From positions 68,265-132,264 of the forward strand of contig NZ_AOIQ01000006.1 in assembly GCF_000337515.1 (NCBI RefSeq): a stretch of DNA of 64,000 nt, in the 5' to 3' direction. Shown one piece after another: positions 62,699 to 64,000 of this stretch (positions are counted from its first letter, which is position 1; every line of letters begins with the position of its first letter). A program made the position numbers and the translations under genes. The DNA is from Halovivax asiaticus JCM 14624 (GTDB lineage Archaea; Halobacteriota; Halobacteria; Halobacteriales; Natrialbaceae). Under the pieces are notes generated by a model. That model was not told the DNA's origin and ran no database searches. It was given only the letters and a program-made list of their open reading frames with translations.

Positions 62699-62744
62699 AG
62701 CCGGGTACGCCTCCAAGTACCCCTACCCGAGAGGGTTCCCGGCT
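62699..62744 (-). promoter_or_regulatory. Structured leader (three-stem element) upstream of mptE
   Basis: The ends AGCCGG (62699-62704) and CCGGCT (62739-62744) pair. Inside, GGGTAC (62703-62708) pairs GTACCC (62717-62722), and ACCC (62725-62728) pairs GGGT (62733-62736) around a GAGA-complement loop. The outer stem shares its inner two pairs with the GGGTAC stem. A minus-strand TATA element CTTATA at 62772-62777 predicts a start near 62748, so this structure would be the first 45 bases of a 90-base leader. Its GGAGG sits in a loop on the minus strand. It may control translation; the family is unknown to me. Confidence 0.45.
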
Positions 62745-62869
62745 TCCATCCGGTCTTTCAAATGCCTCCGGTATAAGCTTTCTCTTACCTACGACAGTCA
62801 TGTGTGCGAAACACACGCACAGCAGATGGCCGACATAGTAGCGACTCGAACGGCGCCAGCGAACGCCCC

Positions 62870-63739
62870 TCATCGGCGATCGCGACCGAATCGGTCGCCG
62901 ATCAACGCCGCGTCCCGTGTGGCGGCGACATCGTGCGTGCGGATGACGTCCGCACCACGATCGACAGCGAGCGCCGTCGCGCCGAGGCTCACGGGTAATC
63001 GCTCGTCGGTCTCCCGGTCGACGACATCGCCGAGGAAATTCTTGCGGTTGATCGAGACGAGAACGGGCTGGCCGAGCGAGCGAAATTCGGCGAGCTGATC
63101 GAACGTCGCCTGGTCGTCGGCGATCGTCTTTTCCTCGCTCCAGCCGCCGAACGCGGGATCGACGATGGTCTTGTCCGTGAGGGGCGTCGTTTCGAGGGCG
63201 GCCAGGAGTTTGTCGACATAGGTCGCCTCGGCGGCCCACTCGGGTGACTTCCTGTCGGCCCAGTCGATCGCCGACACGGCGCCCGGTCGTTCCAGATCCG
63301 GCGGGCTCGCCATCTTGACGACCGCCGCGTCCCGGGCTGCGCAGACCGAATACATGCCTTCGTCGGCGAATCCACAGATGTCGTTGACCATGTCGAATCC
63401 ACGATCGAGTGCCTCCGCTGCGACTGCCCCGTACCGGGTCTCGATCGAGAAGACGGCGTCGCCGGAGACGCGTTCGATCGTCTCGATCGCGACGTCTAAG
63501 CGTTCGAGTTCCTCCTCGGCGGTGAGGACATCGAAGCGTTTGTTCGCCGATTCGAGACCGATGTCGACGATGTCTGCCCCCTCGCCGATCAATTCCTCGT
63601 CGACGTACCTGGCGGCCTCGGCCGGGTCGTCGTAGACGCTCGGGTCGTACGGCGACTCTTCGCTGACGTTCAACACGCCCATGATCCGAGGCGGGTACCC
63701 GTCGCCGATTCCGAGGCCCGCCGCATCCACGCTGTGCAT
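62870..63739 (-). CDS. folP: Dihydropteroate synthase
   Basis: The 289-residue protein has NVSEESPYDPSVY (pterin site, about 24-36), DIGLESANKRFD, NDICGFADEG, VSINRKNFLGD and RTHDVAATRDA, the order of the TIM-barrel DHPS family. It joins hydroxymethylpterin diphosphate to p-aminobenzoate for folate. Start is ATG 63739; an in-frame ATG at 63754 is open. A TATA-like CCCTAACTG lies about 27 bases upstream. Same strand as mptE, with the structured leader between them. Confidence 0.9.
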   Translation of the reverse strand: MHSVDAAGLGIGDGYPPRIMGVLNVSEESPYDPSVYDDPAEAARYVDEELIGEGADIVDIGLESANKRFDVLTAEEELERLDVAIETIERVSGDAVFSIETRYGAVAAEALDRGFDMVNDICGFADEGMYSVCAARDAAVVKMASPPDLERPGAVSAIDWADRKSPEWAAEATYVDKLLAALETTPLTDKTIVDPAFGGWSEEKTIADDQATFDQLAEFRSLGQPVLVSINRKNFLGDVVDRETDERLPVSLGATALAVDRGADVIRTHDVAATRDAALIGDRFGRDRR

Positions 63740-63892
63740 ACCTGTCCTGTGCAAGCGAGCCAGTTAGGGGTCGCGGTTTCGGCGATTTACCCGGAAACGG
63801 GGCGCAGACGCGTCACTTTTGCCACCGTGGCCGTTTTCATCCGGTATGACCCTGTATCACGGAATCGAACGAGCGACCTTCCCCGAACGACG

Positions 63893-64000
63893 ATGACCAC
63901 GGAAACGCCCGCTCACACCGACCCGACCGGTCCACCAGCCGTCGCCGTCGTCGACGCACAGACGCCCGGAAACGTCGGGACGATCGCCCGCGGCATGAAG
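63893..64000 (+). CDS. TrmJ/SpoU-type RNA 2'-O-methyltransferase (N-terminal 36 residues, cut by window edge)
   Basis: The frame starts at ATG 63893 and is open to the window end. The visible part has a short disordered lead (TTETPAHTDPTGPP) and VAVVDAQTPGNVGTIARGMK, the SPOUT-fold start of TrmJ-type RNA methyltransferases. TrmJ methylates position 32 of tRNAs in archaea and bacteria. The substrate cannot be confirmed from so little sequence. Confidence 0.75.
   Translation, partial: MTTETPAHTDPTGPPAVAVVDAQTPGNVGTIARGMK

Noticed and set aside
62652-62810. Minus-strand frame ending in ATGA overlap with mptE
   Set aside because: Its last 49 codons would couple to mptE, but the frame crosses the predicted TATA box and folded leader and has no protein-like pattern.
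62802-62840. Plus-strand 12-codon frame after a TATA-like element
   Set aside because: Too short and without conservation pattern. The TATA-like sequence is better used on the minus strand for mptE.

Overview
The window is chromosomal DNA of a haloarchaeon (class Halobacteria). The evidence is the high GC content, strongly acidic proteins, archaeal-type ribosomal protein and RNA polymerase genes, archaeal fibrillarin/Nop5, and many genes whose ATG or GTG lies about 25-30 bases after a TATA-like element with no leader. Haloarchaea-specific families are present (HalOD1, DUF7344-type HTH, DUF63, MoeA fused to a binding domain, TIGR04024 oxidoreductase, small CPxCG zinc-finger proteins). The genus cannot be fixed from the sequence. 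There are no rRNA genes, no CRISPR array and no intact transposon. Most of the window is ordinary core genome.

Layout. 1-5.4 kb: partial UbiA prenyltransferase, succinyl-CoA synthetase (sucC-sucD), an acidic unknown protein, an aspartoacylase-like enzyme, a DUF309 protein and a 43-residue zinc-finger protein. 5.5-16.3 kb: tRNA-Leu(CAA) followed by strong hairpins, a TAT-exported M14 carboxypeptidase, an inositol-monophosphatase-family enzyme, a DUF63 membrane protein, nop5-flpA (box C/D RNP), gshA, heme A synthase next to an Lrp-TRASH metal-type regulator, and a uracil-DNA-glycosylase-like protein. 16.3-28.8 kb: membrane J-domain protein, DNA polymerase IV, gamma-glutamyltransferase, DUF5804, ThiI, archaeal SAM synthetase, a CYTH protein, a SlyD-type prolyl isomerase, a KaiC-like protein without a P-loop, pyrB-pyrI and a 40-residue membrane peptide.

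28.8-32.7 kb is the most accessory-looking part: a TIM-barrel-like unknown, a PRC-barrel protein with an Asp/Ser tail, three small regulators (HalOD1, DUF7344 HTH, Lrp/AsnC) in AT-richer DNA, and tRNA-Lys(CTT) with an extra copy of its 3' end nearby. 32.9-37.5 kb groups a TrkA-N/DHH phosphoesterase, a CdpB1-like PRC-barrel division protein and a 934-residue protein that I read as an actin-fold domain, a 500-residue coiled coil and a C-terminal membrane hairpin. This is the most novel item in the window.

37.7-64 kb: ATP-type PEP carboxykinase, the ribosomal stalk cluster (L11, L1-L10-L12 with an L1-type leader hairpin), a TctA-type permease, an HVO_2753-like zinc-finger protein with EF-1 beta, a metallo-hydrolase and cystathionine synthase/lyase, molybdenum cofactor genes (two moeA and moaA), the archaeal cluster L21e-rpoF-DUF655-ksgA-mscS-hemK2, a two-gene core methionine synthase, a second HalOD1 protein, an F420-type oxidoreductase, mptE and folP (pterin/folate) with a structured leader before mptE, and the start of a TrmJ-like methyltransferase.

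Functional links: methionine and SAM (metE pair, cystathionine enzyme, mat), pterin supply (mptE, folP), gamma-glutamylcysteine turnover (gshA, ggt), molybdopterin synthesis (moaA, two moeA), tRNA and rRNA modification (thiI, nop5/flpA, ksgA, trmJ-like), and cell shape or division (cdpB1-like, actin-coiled-coil protein).
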